Shown piece by piece: positions 12,171 through 23,246 of a stretch of 64,000 nt of DNA. Origin of the DNA: Takakia lepidozioides (taxonomy: Eukaryota; Streptophyta; Takakiopsida; Takakiales; Takakiaceae). Each line of letters starts with the position of its first letter. Within the stretch, counting starts at the first letter, position 1. The DNA is taken from contig CM060733.1 of the NCBI GenBank assembly GCA_030704615.1, forward strand, positions 16,554,001 through 16,618,000. The letters are read 5' to 3'. The translations under genes were made by a program, and so were the position numbers. The notes beneath the pieces are model-generated. The model worked only from the letters and a program-made list of their open reading frames with translations. It was not told the origin of the DNA and made no database searches.

Positions 12171-12507
12171 AATGGCCGCCTCCAATCCAGTCTGGAGAGT
12201 CTGAGCACACACCTGCATTCTCTTGGGTTGCCTTTCATCGTTATGTGCAAACATAATCTGTACAAGGTGCAAGTGATCCAACTTCTTTTGCCATCCCAAA
12301 GTTAGCAATCCTTAGTATGCAATCCTGCGAGCTCTCAAGATTGAGCGATGCCGCCTCCAATCCAGTCTGGAGAGTATGGGAACGCACCTGCATTCTCTTG
12401 GCTTGCCCTTTCATCGTCATGTGCAAACATAATCTGTACAAGGTGCAAGTGATCCAACTTCTTTTGCCATCCCAAAGTTAGCAATCCTTATGCCAATCCT
12501 GCGAGCG
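12171..12507 (+). repeat. Tandem duplication of ~175 bp between PIMT and RABA4
   Basis: Copy 1 starts about 12175 and copy 2 about 12350 (GCCGCCTCCAATCCAGTCTG in both). They share the blocks CACCTGCATTCTCTTGG, GTGCAAACATAATCTGTAC and GCAAGTGATCCAACTTCTTT, ending AATCCTGCGAGC at about 12331 and 12507. They are near-identical, so the duplication is recent. No coding potential is convincing. Confidence 0.9.
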
Positions 12508-13353
12508 GGATTCCTAAGTTTCGGAGTCCTCCGAAATGCTCCTTGCTTCAACTTTGCAGTTGTACTCGTGCCTTCTCTCTTACATTTGCAAATGTGGGGA
12601 AGGCGATTTGGCTTGCATGGATTCAGCATCCTCCACCTGCGCAGGTTGCTTGTAGCATCAATGCAGAGGGTGCGGGCGTCAAAGAAGGGCGGGACTGTTA
12701 TGTCACGATCTTTATGTAAGTAGCGCACGTTGTCAGTGTGTTTTATGTTTTATCGTTCGATGTATTGTGAGAGACGATCTCAGCCGTAGAGTGTGAAAGA
12801 TGGGGCCTCTGCGGGAATGAAATGGAAAGCAACCTAATATTGAAAGCTTTTGGTGTGGGGCCTTGGGCCCGCGATCCAAGGCTCCATTGTCCCCGATCAC
12901 TGGCTTCGTGCTGGAGTCCTGTGACAGTTAGTCTTGAGGATTCTGTGGTAATATAATAGCACATTGTGCATCTCGACATTGTGCATCTCATCAACGAAGC
13001 AGGCTGTTTTCATAATCTGGTGTATGTAGGAGGAAGCGAGTTCGGTGTTTGTTGGAAGCTTCGCGTTTTGTAAGTGCTTGTCTGTCTATTTCTGGAAGTT
13101 GCAACTTGAAGAATAAAGGAAGGGTGGGGGGGAGGGGGAGCACAAATCTGTGACTTCTTCTCCGGTAGTAGGTAAGCTCACTTTCGCAGTCATTTGAGAG
13201 CAGTCGACATATCCAGAAGCAGGCATTGTTTCCGATCGGGTCGCTCACAGCGAGAGGCTGTGCACAATCGTGGTAAAGGACTGAGGAGATTCTCCTCAGC
13301 AGGTGGTATTGCATATCGAGGACGGTGCTGATTACATCGTTAATCGTGGTGTA
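12508..13353 (+). other. Promoter and 5' leader region of RABA4
   Basis: Non-coding as far as can be seen. Lies between the tandem duplication and the RABA4 start, and contains a G-run at about 13127-13140. No individual regulatory site can be defended. Confidence 0.4.
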
Positions 13354-14974
13354 ATGATGTCCAATGCATATGGGGAGTATGACAACAACATAGACTATGT
13401 ATTCAAGCTGGTGCTTCTCGGGGATTCAGCAGTGGGAAAGTCACAGCTTCTAGCCAGGTTCTCACGAAATGAGTTCAGCTTGGAGTCCAAAGCCACCATC
13501 GGCGTTGAATTTCAGACGCGCACCATTATTGTCGATCATAAGACTATTAAAGCGCAGATCTGGGACACGGCTGGTCAGGAAAGGTTTGGACATATTACCT
13601 GCTTCAGGATTCAAGTTGACTAAATCTGAAGTTTTCCATGTAAACTGACATCTTCTATGAAGTTATTTTGACTCTATTTGAGGTACTATTGGTAGTTCTG
13701 AAATGTATGCCATCCTATCTGCTGTTTCGTTTTGTTTTTGCGACAGTGAGCACGAGTTTTTCTCTGTTCCCGTGTTGTTACATCTGAGCATGGTTTCACC
13801 GTACTCAAAGGAAGGAGGATCAATCATCTTGGTGCCGATCTTGAAGAATATTGGTCGAGAGTTAGTCCACCTGTTGCCGAAATCATCTTGGGGATCTCCG
13901 GTAGCTTAATGCATACGAGTGCAGGGATGATTTAAGTAGTCAACAGAATATTTGTTGGACATAAGAAGCACCTTTCAACCATGGCTCGTCTCAGGAGGGT
14001 TTCTGCTTAGGATGTTAATCTGAATTGCTGGTGGAGTGGTCTCTATTTGAAATGAGCCAAGAATTATCTTCTTGATTTGATTGTGGGATGCCAGAACCCA
14101 TTACTGAGAGATCCACGCATTGAATTTTTCACAGGTGAAATAGTTCCGTCAGATGTAAGGTAAGACATGCCTTTGTGGAGATCACTGAAATGATCTGAAA
14201 GATCCAAATGACCTGCTTGAGGTTCACTTTCAATGGCCATGTAAGGCTAGATGGGCAACTACAAAGATATCTATGTACCCTATGTCAATAGATGATTTCA
14301 CTGGTCGTCACATCATTACTGCACAATCCATGAGTGTTTGTCACACCAATCTTCAACTGCTCTACACGCACTGCCAGGGGGCCTTAAAATGTGTATCCCC
14401 ACCAGTGCTCAGTTTAGCTTCTGGGCATGGGCTCAATTGCTTGGGGACAAGAGCATCTAGCTCCATGTGTAGTGTACAGTGCAGTCTATGAAATTGACGT
14501 TGTCTCTCTCTTTTGTGGATGGACAGATACAGGGCTGTCACCAGTGCCTACTACAGAGGTGCTGTAGGTGCCTTATTGGTATATGACATTACTAAGAGGC
14601 AATCTTTCGATCATGCGCAAAGGTGGCTTGAGGAGTTGAAGTCTCACGCCGACAGCAATATTGTTATTATGCTGATTGGTAACAAGTCTGACCTTGGCAA
14701 CTTACGGGCAGTTCCATCACAGGATGCCAAAGAATATGCAGAGAAAGAAGGGTTGTTCTTCCTTGAAACTTCAGCTATGGAGGCCACAAATGTTGAGTCC
14801 GCTTTTTTCAGTGTACTATCAGAGGTATACAGGATTGTGAGCAGAAAGACCCTCATTGCTGACGAGACTGTAATGAATGGGAACTCTGCCCTACTATCTG
14901 GTACAAAAATCATTTTATCTGACCTCGGTAATGATGGAGTCATGCCTAAGAAACAAGGATGTTGTACAAGGTGA
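13354..14974 (+). CDS. RABA4: RABA4-type Rab11-family small GTPase
   Basis: Small GTPase of the Rab11/RABA group that directs trans-Golgi/recycling vesicles to the plasma membrane, in plants often to tip-growing or expanding walls. Two exons, 13354-13583 and 14527-14974, join AG|A to read [15 protein letters not shown], the usual RABA intron site, giving 225 aa. Motifs: P-loop GDSAVGKS (residues 23-30), switch I block [20 protein letters not shown] (70-77), GNKSD (128-132), ETSA (157-160), C-terminal CCTR for double geranylgeranylation. GDSAVGKSQ and EFQTRT fit RABA4 rather than RABA1 or RABA2 (which have GDSGVGKSN and EFATR). Two tandem ATGs (13354 and 13357) are equally possible starts. Confidence 0.94.
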
Positions 14975-16131
14975 TAGCTTTTTCCTTCAAGCTTTTTCTT
15001 TCAGATAGTATATGCTTTCGGCAGTTTTGCTAAATAAGAAGATGATTCCACCCTATGTAATTGATTAGTGATAGCCACAAGCCAGCCTTTTTGCAGCTGC
15101 ATAAACAGTGATTGCACAAGTCAAACGAGCTTCTGACTCGCTCACATGGTTTTTGTGAGTGTAGAATGCATTTACTTGCACAATGTATTTGATGGTCAGT
15201 TGAGGTAAGCGTATCTCAGTATTATACTACTTGCCCCCACATTTGTTACTGCAATTCCCAGCTAGTTATATTGTAATGCTGATATCAAACCACATCCACC
15301 AGGTTAGGTCTGTCATTTTCTAGGTAACCTCAATAGTAAGAATAGTATAGTGACACAAGTTATTTTCTTTCCTCCTCCCCCACCCCGGTTTGGCTGCAAA
15401 GCAATTTGTATGTCATGTTCAGGACTGTGGCCTCTCGGATATATCAGTTGAAGACCTTCAATTGACCAATGTGAGATATTAATGTCCTCTGACCTCAACT
15501 TTGAGAGAGAAACAAAAGGTTAAATGAGGTAGCCACATCCAAGGTACAGGAACATTCAAAGATCAAATCCAAGAGACCATCATTGGAAAAGGAAGAAACA
15601 ACAAAGAGGAACAAAACTACAGAGGATGCTGCCTTATATCTAAGAGTACAAGACAAATCAACAACATCCCCTATGACAGTGACCAGCAGTTTATAATTCT
15701 CCACTGGCTTCATCAGATCCTCACAAGGGCTGCAAACTTGCTCAGTTTGTGTGTCAATGACACTGTGACGACTCAGCCAAGACATTGTCTGATCATTGAA
15801 TCCATAGGAAACTCACAACTTACCACACAGAGAAAGAGAGAATGTACACATAAGACATTGTGCAGAGAAATAGAGAGAGTAGGGGAGAGAGAGAGAAGCT
15901 AACCAACAAAAGTGGGCTGAAGAAAGCTCCCACTTGAGCCTTAAGAGGTCTTCCTGAAAACCAATAAGGTGTCCCTCATTGATCTATTCACTTCTGGTTG
16001 TGCAGTGAAGCACTGGAGAAAGACTCTCAACTACAGTACCTAGCTGCCTTGTGTTTGTAAGACCGATCAAATGCAGGACTACTAAAAGAACCCCAGCTCT
16101 CAATACATGGAACTTACTCACTTGAAAGGGC
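14975..16131. other. Intergenic, RABA4 to cupin gene (convergent)
   Basis: Holds the two 3' ends. A minus-strand open frame at 15785-15495 begins MSWLSRHS, faintly like retrotransposon polyprotein, but is not convincing. GA-rich tract at about 15830-15895. No gene called. Confidence 0.4.
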
Positions 16132-17204
16132 TTAGAGAGTCCCCGACATTTCAACTTCCTCTTCCTTCTCCTTCTCCCCGTGTCCAATGAAGATGATGCC
16201 ATACTCTTTTCCCATGTTAAGAGCATGCTTAATGTCCTCTTGGGTTGTTTCAGGAGGAGAGCCCTGTGGATCTGTCACAGGCTTCCCTATGTCTAGAAAC
16301 CACTGCTCGAACCCTCCAGGAGCATAAGACAGCACCATACGTGCCGGCTTGTCGAACTTGTTAGCAAATGTGTGGGGAACAAAGCGAGGAAGATGGATGA
16401 AAGAACCCTGCTTTGCATGGAACTCGTGTCCTCCCACGGTCCACATCAGCTCACCCTCCAGTATGTACCAGGTCTCCTCTTCCTTTGTGTGGATGTGAGC
16501 AGGCGGCCCTTGGCCCGGGAAGATCACATCCTCAAACAAGGCATATGACCCTCCTGTCTCGTTACTCAGTGCCTTGAGAGTCACCAGTATTCCCAATGCC
16601 CATACACTTAATCCATCCCCTGAGGCAGGCCACAGCTATCAGCTAGAGAGCAACCATCATATTCCTAAAATGAGACAAGAACCACCACTTTCTCATTGAT
16701 CGTGGTTAGTGTCAATGGAGAATTGTGGATTCTACATCTGTCACTCCCCTGTTCTCTATTCTGCCATGTCTCTTTAAGGGTCTGTTTGGACCAATGAGAG
16801 GCAAAGGAAGAGAGCAGTATTTTCAACCTCCCTCTTGGCCCACTTGAGAGTAGGTGCTAAGTGAATCATCTTGGGTACCACTACCATCACTGAAATCTCC
16901 CTCCCATAATTAGAATGTGACTATCCAAATCGTAGCAAGAATCATAACAAGAATCTCCATTTAGCTCAAATTTTCACTCCAGAGAAAGTGACCCACACAT
17001 TACTTTTTATAAACTCCTAGCTGTGTGTCTAACCCTCACCTTGGTGGAGCTGATCGAACAGAGAGACGACAAGAATATCTCCCATTCCCATCTTCAGAGA
17101 CGTTCATCCCAAAGACAGAGGAAGACATTACCTGCATTCAACATGCTGACTTTGGGTGCTGTGATAGCACCGAACTGGTTGGCGCTGAAGGATACTTGGT
17201 CCAT
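16132..17204 (-). CDS. Small cupin-domain protein (single cupin, quercetinase/auxin-binding-like fold)
   Basis: Two exons, 17204-17132 and 16619-16132, join GCA G|GG and give 186 aa. Exon 1 is MDQVSFSANQFGAIT...; exon 2 continues VWALGILVTLKA and the cupin barrel. Cupin motif 1 is present with metal ligands: AHIHTKEEETWYILEGEL (HxH, four residues, E). Motif 2 reads GSFIHLPRFVPHTFAN, keeping the His and Asn but with F where a Gly is usual after PR. This layout is typical of mononuclear-metal cupins; the substrate is unknown. The tail is acidic/basic (EKEKEEEVE) and no signal peptide is evident. Function is not assigned beyond the fold. Confidence 0.85.
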
Positions 17205-18067
17205 GTCTGTGTTCTTCCCACCCCCACCTTGTTTCACATGCGAGAGCTCGATTCACCAGCTCCTTCAAACAATTTCACCACAGGCTCAGCCAAAACATGT
17301 TTCAGTATCGTCACAACCAGTGCCAGGTCGGAAGCTAACTATGGGAGACGGGTAAGGCCTAATGATCCTGTCAACTTGAAGCCATCTGCTGAGATTCACT
17401 CCTGCGAAACCAGTCCAAGACTGTGGTGTACTCAAATCTCTCCAGCAGATTATCACCCTAATTCGTGTCTACAATTGCCATAAGATGGAAATTACGCGAG
17501 TTGGGTCTCTTACCTGTGAATGCTAGAACAAGTGTGATGGAGCCCTCTCCAGCTGAGAAGCAACAACTTCGGGCAAATGCGCAATGAGAGAGTAGAGTAT
17601 TTTAAACAGGGCCAGTTCACATCAGTCTTCCATGCTTCCACAAGCAGAACTATGGTTGATGGGGGGCACAGGTGGTGGAGGGCTCCATCTTAGCACTCTT
17701 ATCTTGTCGTTGACTATGGATCCCAAGGTCACCAGGTACAACGGCGCCAGCCAGCCAACGAATCTAGCAGGATTACTTTTTTATCCAAATATATGCCAAC
17801 AGTGGGTACCACAGAGAGATTGAACGAGTCTTGATCTTGGCCTCTACAGGTCCAAAGCAGACTTTTAGATTTCATGTTGGGACACTAGTTGACATTTTAA
17901 CCTGTAAAGGACGAGCTAACTTTTGGGAGTTTTCCCAAAACGTGGGCCATACCCTCAATTGCTGAGCTGTAACTTCCTACCCCCTTACATCCAGCTGGAT
18001 GGACCGTTCCATTTCATCCCTACCTACTACATGAAGGTCCTCAGAAAATTGTAGCATTTTTTTACCG
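17205..18067. other. Upstream of the cupin gene
   Basis: Likely promoter of the minus-strand cupin gene. Short open frames here show no recognisable product and appear to be chance. Confidence 0.4.
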
Positions 18068-18695
18068 TTCCATTTAGTAGATTATAACAAAAGAAAATTG
18101 GCCAAGTTGAAACCATGAACAAAAAAAGAGAGGAAAAATTGCTTTGACCATGCAAGTTTGGTGATTTTATATTTTTTCTTGAAGAAATGGCCTCCAGAAT
18201 CCGGATAAGGGGCAACCAACAGGTCACCTCCCAGAATCTCAGACCAAAATGCCAAAAGTATTGGGGGGCTGCTTTGTATGTGAAATCTGGGGATCTTGTT
18301 TTGGCTTCTTTCCCAAGTACACCCATGAGGTGACATTTTTTCCCAATTCCTTTGGTAAGTAAGTGCACAGTAACATTTCATGGTGCCTTGTCCAAAAATT
18401 TTGGCATTAAATTTTCAGCCCTAGATGTTATCTTGAACATTGCCCATTTGACTGCCATGTAGGCAGGTCAATGGTGCTCTAACATTGGATTTCCTGAAAC
18501 CTTGGCACTTTGCAAAATTCGAGGGAGCACAACTTTTATGATTTTTTGGCGCTGTAAATTCCCACGTGTGCTCCTATATGACATCTACAATTCATCTTCA
18601 AGGTTCACTTCCATCCACTATCATCCATGGGAATGGGAGCGTGGCAAGTAATCTGACGCGACCTGAATCGGGTCGCGTCGTCCTTTAGGGGTTAA
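18068..18695 (+). repeat. Structured repeat, copy 1 (hairpin then TTTAGGGGTTAAACA end)
   Basis: Begins near AGATTATAACAAAA (18077) and ends with a perfect 9-bp stem (18655-18663 / 18671-18679, GACGCGACC...GGTCGCGTC, 7-nt loop) followed within a few bases by TTTAGGGGTTAAACA. The same start word, an internal GCCA-GTAG-GGTCAA block and the same end recur in the copy at 47120-47876. Non-coding; class unknown. Confidence 0.5.
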
Positions 18696-19187
18696 ACAGT
18701 TGATCTATCCCGGACACTTTCTGACCCATCTTCCTGTTGTCTGACCTTCTTTAGGCAGTAGGTGATACTAGTGTAGTTTGATTTCTTTTTGCCAATATAT
18801 CTTGCTCTACGAGAGTTTGTTTGTTTCAGTGTTGCACTGGTATTGAATTTTTAACATACCAGTCGGGTCCGGGGCTTGATTTTTTTTGAAATGTGAACAC
18901 TGGTATGGCCCTAGGTATTGCATAACAAGGATTTCTGAAATAGAATAAGGGGCCCAAGTTTGAAAGGGGGTGTGGGGATTAGAGAGTGGTCCAGGAATTA
19001 TGAAGCGGGAGTTATAATAAGCTACAGCAGGAGTTCAATTATTAACTGTCATGTAAGGGGGGGGGGAAGGCAGGAAGGTAAGACCTATTAAATAGGGGAT
19101 GGTTCATGGTTAGATGTGGGGTTAGGGGTGGTGGTTTCTAGGAGTGACGTGGGCAGCCTTCTAGAAGGTCCCACCACCCCCCTAGGG

Positions 19188-19196
19188 TATATAAAG
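19188..19196 (+). promoter_or_regulatory. TATA box of a repeat-borne promoter
   Basis: TATATAAAG, followed about 30 bp downstream by a plausible start region and the 19243-19292 leader. It probably belongs to a retroelement rather than a host gene, since no host CDS follows on the plus strand. Confidence 0.45.
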
Positions 19197-19242
19197 AGAG
19201 CCCGGCTCTCTTCCCCTGCATCTTATTATCTATTCTTACTAG

Positions 19243-19292
19243 GAGAGAGAAGACTCCGGCCGAAGCCGGCGTAACTAAGAGCCACTTCACCT
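19243..19292 (+). repeat. 50-bp leader-like sequence shared in inverse orientation with 33212-33262
   Basis: GAGAGAGAAGACTCCGG...GCGTAACTAAGAGCCACTTC. About 46 of 50 bases match the reverse complement at 33212-33262. Beyond its last base (…TTCACCT) the two loci diverge abruptly, as at an exon or element boundary. Confidence 0.75.
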
Positions 19293-19449
19293 TGTAGCTA
19301 CTGCCCCCTTTCGGGAGTGGGCCCTATGAGAAAACAGGTGTCGTGTGGGACACCAAGTACCCAGAGGTACATAGGGTCCACCCCCGAAAGGATTCCAGTT
19401 GCCGCTTGTTGGTAATAATAGTTGTGAGGGATCAGAGTGCCCGTGAGGG

Positions 19450-21880
19450 GATTGCTTTGAAACACTTATGAATGGGGGGATGGGGATTTTGAAGTTGTCA
19501 TGTATAGCGTTGATATTGGCATTATGTATGTCGCCTCTAGTACCAGCAGTGATGACGATTAGTGGGCCGGTGATCCAGCCTCTACGACGGATTGCAAGGA
19601 TGAGCGGGGCATATTTTTGTCATTTTGCCAAGATCGAGTCATTGGGGTAGCGATCATTACAATATGTAAATTCCATGAAGTGGATGGTGAGTTGTGGGGA
19701 TGGTGTAGTGGGTGGTGGGGTGTTAGGGGGGAGGCCGTGGACAAGGAGAATATCAGGGCAGAGTCTGACGGGGCAGGTGCATGGTGAATGGGTACATGTA
19801 CATGGGAGCAGCCATGGGGGTACAGTGTGGTCAGGTGGTCGGCCTTGGTAGGTGTCGGCGTTAATGAATGAGAACCACTTGGTTTCAACACGGCTCAAAA
19901 GAAGTTTATGGATGTGCCAAACTGTGTGGTTGTGACGAGTAATATGAAGGCCATAAATGACTGGATGGGTACATTGGCTAAGGAGGTGTGGTCAGGTGTC
20001 ACGTTCACGGTGGGTATTTGAGCATAGTGGGTTCTAGGGGGATGGGAAACGATGTGGCCAGAAGATATGTTTACGTTGGTGGCCCATGTATTGGGCGTAC
20101 CTAAATTTGAGTGTTTGTCGGATTTGTGCATCGGTAGTGGCTTTGGTATGCCAGAAGTGCTTTGATAGCTTATGATGGAAGACTGTGGACTAGGTCCATT
20201 TCTGAATGTGGACTTTGGTATGGCTAATAGATGCTGCTGCCTGTTTGTTCGCTTTCACGGGTGATAGTGGTCATAAGATTACGGATTGGTTTGGGTGCGG
20301 GGGGGTCTGGGACTGGGTGTATGAACCAAAAGGGATGGGTATGAGCGATGTGAATAGGGTCATCTGTAGGGTCCACTGGGGGGTTAGAGGCGTCTGTCTG
20401 AGCAAGTAGATCCGCAGCCTCATTACCTTTAATGCCAGTGTGCGAACGGACTTTGAAGAGGTGGATAGGGTGGCTTTTGGAAATAGCGAGGTTGACAATG
20501 GTTGTAATGAGGTTGCGGTCTGGGTGGTGATGGTGGGAGGAGGGGCGGGATATGTGGTTTCGTATAAGAAAGAGTGAGGTGAGGCTATCTGTGAAGATGT
20601 AGTATGGAGGAGGGAAGACATCTAGCAGGGAGAGTGCTTCGAAGATGGCCATAAGTTCAACTCGTAATATGGTGGCGGGGCCAGGAAGTCTAAGAGCAGT
20701 GCCCTGGTTAGTGGCGGCGTGGTATACTCCGTAGCCAGCATTTGGTTTGGTGAGGGATCCGTCAGTATAAAGGGAGTTAGATGGGGGGTATCTAAGGGGG
20801 ATAGTTTGTCGGTATAGTGAGGGAATAGGGGGTGTGGGTATGGGTGTGCTAGCCTGGGGGGGGGGGCGGCATCGCCCTTTCCCAAGCTTTGCTTGGTTTG
20901 ATTTTGGGAAATGAAATGATTGGTGCAGAGTCATATGAGGTGGTGGATGAACGATGGGTGTTTGGGTGGGGGGTGGTAGCCTTCATTTTGTGCGTCAGGG
21001 TTAGCAGTTGTTTTAAGTGGCTCAAAAAAGGCATCGGTATATTGATGGGGGAGGAGTGTTGGACATGCAGAATTAGGGTTAAACGTGGGTTCTCTTTGTC
21101 TAAGGTATTTGGGAAGGGGTGGAGTATGTGCATATTTAAGCTGGTTAGGTTTGATTGTGGCTAGTAAATTAACCCCTGTTGGGAGGCGTAGGAGAGGGTG
21201 GGATTCATTGGGTGATTGTTATTGGGTGACTATGAGTATTGTGAGGGCATGGGGGGATGAATGAGCAGCGAAGCGTGCCCATTGGAGAGCTTCATGAGTG
21301 GGGGTTCCGGGGGGAGGGTGAGCAAGACCTCTGCCAGCCCAGGTGTGTTGAGTGGCAGTCCCCATGGCTCCGAAGATACAATCCCTGTGGTGTGGACTTG
21401 CAAATGTAGTGAATTTCATAGGGCATGTAAGCGGGCTGGAGTAATATGAGTGAGTAAATTGGAATGAATTGATGAGTAGTGCTAGAATGTCTTTGGATAT
21501 AGTGTTATGAGCGCATGCCATTGCTAGCCTGCTGAGGGTACGTGGTTTTTTTGGGGGGGGCATCTTTGAGGTAGTGTTCTACGAGCCAGCATAGTTCGGT
21601 GGCAAAGTCTTGTTTGGGGGGTTGTAAGATTTGCGAATTAGTGTTTGTGATGGAATATTTTTCCCAAAGCCATGTTAGCCTGTCAGTGGGGATAAGACCA
21701 AAAAATGGCCTTTTTTAGCGTAGATATTGGAGAGGCGGGGGCCTATACGGATCATTGGAGGGTCATAATCTATGTCTTTATCAGGGTTGCATTCGGTCGT
21801 GCATATGCGTATGTTAGGGGCCATTAACGGGTTATGTATGTATCGGTTGTCTGCAGGTTGTGCAGGGTGTCAAGTTAAAT
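19450..21880 (-). mobile_element. 3' half of a non-LTR retrotransposon with RNase H
   Basis: The minus strand is strongly C-rich and carries broken frames of a LINE ORF2 C-terminus. The recognisable domain is RNase H (20934-20224). Frames at 21563-21219, 21133-20849 and 20131-19895 lie before and after it and are shifted relative to each other, so the copy is dead. Composition mirrors the plus-strand element at 26.0-30.7 kb, suggesting the same family in the opposite orientation. Confidence 0.75.
20224..20934 (-). pseudogene. RNase H domain of a LINE ORF2
   Basis: A 236-codon open frame. The four RNase H acidic positions are visible in order: LYTDGSLTK (D), ELMAIFEALSL (E), YIFTDSLTSLF (D), and KVRSHTGIKGNEAADLLA (H and D). 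In non-LTR elements such a domain follows the reverse transcriptase and degrades the RNA of RNA-DNA hybrids. All catalytic residues appear intact here although the surrounding ORF is broken by frameshifts. Confidence 0.85.
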
Positions 21881-21893
21881 AAGCACAGTGTGA

Positions 21894-21983
21894 AACTAGC
21901 TAGAATAAAGCTAGTTATTTGTATTTAACACTTGGATTTAGGTCAAGTGTTAAATCAGGTGTCAAGTTTAGTTTGACACCTGA
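21894..21983 (+). repeat. Cluster of three consecutive perfect inverted repeats
   Basis: Stem 1: AACTAGCT/AGCTAGTT (21894-21901, 21909-21916). Stem 2: ATTTAACACTTG/CAAGTGTTAAAT (21923-21934, 21944-21955). Stem 3: TCAGGTGTCAA/TTGACACCTGA (21955-21965, 21973-21983). Loops are 7-9 nt. They sit at the end of the minus-strand LINE remnant. Confidence 0.85.
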
Positions 21984-22970
21984 CCCGTCTTATCTTCACG
22001 AGAGCGGCAGTCGCGCAGCTCATCTCTCTCGAGTTGAGCCTGCGCGACCGAGCTCCTGCATCGTTTATGACTGAGTGTGCTTATGATGGGAGTATAGGTT
22101 GTTGTGGGGTGGAGTCCCCATAGCTTGGGGTGCCCCTGGCTCGACTTCTGTTTTAAGAGTGATAGCGATGGATTCATGTTGTTTCTGGTGTGAACAGTGT
22201 GTCTCTTAGCTTGTCAATCACTCAAGAGAGATGAGCTTGCATCTGTGAGTGCCAGAGGTGAGTTTAGTTTTAGCACTTGTGGTTTTTGTTTTGAAAGTGA
22301 GAAACGGATGGAGGTGTTAGTTGATAGTGCAACTTTAATGGGCAAACGCCGCGTATTTTAAGACGGAACTTCATGTCTTCCGGCTCCCTTGGCAGCTTGA
22401 CATGTTCTGCCTTCCTTCTGCAATTGCTGGCGACTTCACACAACCTCGTTGAGGACGCGGTGACGGTTACGCTATGGTGAAGTGGCGGATATGTGTAGGA
22501 ACGTCACATGCAAGCGAGTGCTTTGAGCGACTTAATCAAAAGATGATGTTTGAGGACATGTGGCACAGGTGTTCTCATCAACTGTGCAGATTGAGCATCT
22601 GACAGTTGTGTTTGGCAGGAGTTCTGATCTCAGGGGTGAGCATTTGAAGGCAGGTTTGGAAAGGTTATTGATCTAGAACTCATTGAACCAGTGAGTTCCG
22701 CTTAAAGCCATTTTGCTGGAGGAGATTGCTGATTATTGATGTTCCTGGAGCTTCAGGTGCAGGCCCTGCAATCGCTAGCTAACAAGATTGATTTACAAGC
22801 AGAATCTGACGGGCAATCTGCCGAGAGCCTCATCTGCTTCTCGGAGGGGTTTCCGTAAAGGCCCGGAGAATTTAATCCATACAATGGCAACCTAGGTGAG
22901 GTACCGAATCAACTCTGAAGCAGTGGCTATGGCGCCACCAGTGATTGCCGTGCGAATCATCTTGTCGTGA
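21984..22970. other. Unassigned sequence between hairpin cluster and gene fragments
   Basis: No recognised gene. On the minus strand a short exon-like frame at about 22460-22300 (…KAEHVKLPREPEDMKF…) could be another captured fragment but matches nothing I know. Confidence 0.35.
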
Positions 22971-23165
22971 TTAAAAGTGATCACGCTTTGTCACCCTTTC
23001 GTTCTTCAACATTGAGAAGGCCTCTAGCAATGTTCCATGAGCAGCTTCCACCCCTCCAATCTTGATGAAGCCGTCCAAAGTGTAGTTCAGAAAAGGATGG
23101 CCCAAGTCCACCAGCACATCTATAGTGGGAGAGTCAACTCTCGCTGATAGCCTCGAGTGCGGCAT
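22971..23165 (-). pseudogene. OEP16: OEP16-1-like chloroplast outer envelope channel fragment (N-terminal exon only)
   Basis: From ATG at 23165 the minus strand reads MPHSRLSARVDSPTIDVLVD then LGHPFLNYTLDGFIKIGGVE, matching the N-terminal segment and first transmembrane helix of OEP16-1, the amino-acid-selective PRAT-family pore of the plastid outer membrane. Homology ends near 22980 (…SMLKNER) and no later OEP16 exon is seen downstream. It lies 82 bp downstream of an eL20 fragment on the same strand. It is either a captured fragment or exon 1 of a gene whose remainder lies beyond inserted repeats; capture is favoured by the neighbour. Confidence 0.7.
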
Positions 23166-23246
23166 TTCGCTCTGCTTTCCTCACACCCAAGTTCTTTCCT
23201 GCATCGGCAACAAATCTCTGCTGTCGCTGACGGATGGAGAGAGACA

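Larger units (their letters stand above)
18696..19440. other. Repeat-rich spacer with a promoter-like segment
   Basis: No gene. G-rich runs at about 19056-19066. Contains a TATA motif and the 50-bp shared leader annotated separately, possibly part of an LTR or of the 5' end of a retroelement. Confidence 0.4.

Noticed and set aside
12065-12440. Several overlapping short proteins on both strands
   Set aside because: Frames come from the GA microsatellite and the tandem duplication.
15495-15785. Copia-type polyprotein remnant (MSWLSRHS…)
   Set aside because: Only a few residues resemble the motif and the rest does not follow.
18027-18368. Minus-strand 113-codon gene
   Set aside because: No homology, lies in a repeat whose other copy does not keep the frame.
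18655-18700. Helitron 3' end
   Set aside because: The hairpin is suggestive, but the sequence after it is not CTRR and similarity continues 15 bases past it.
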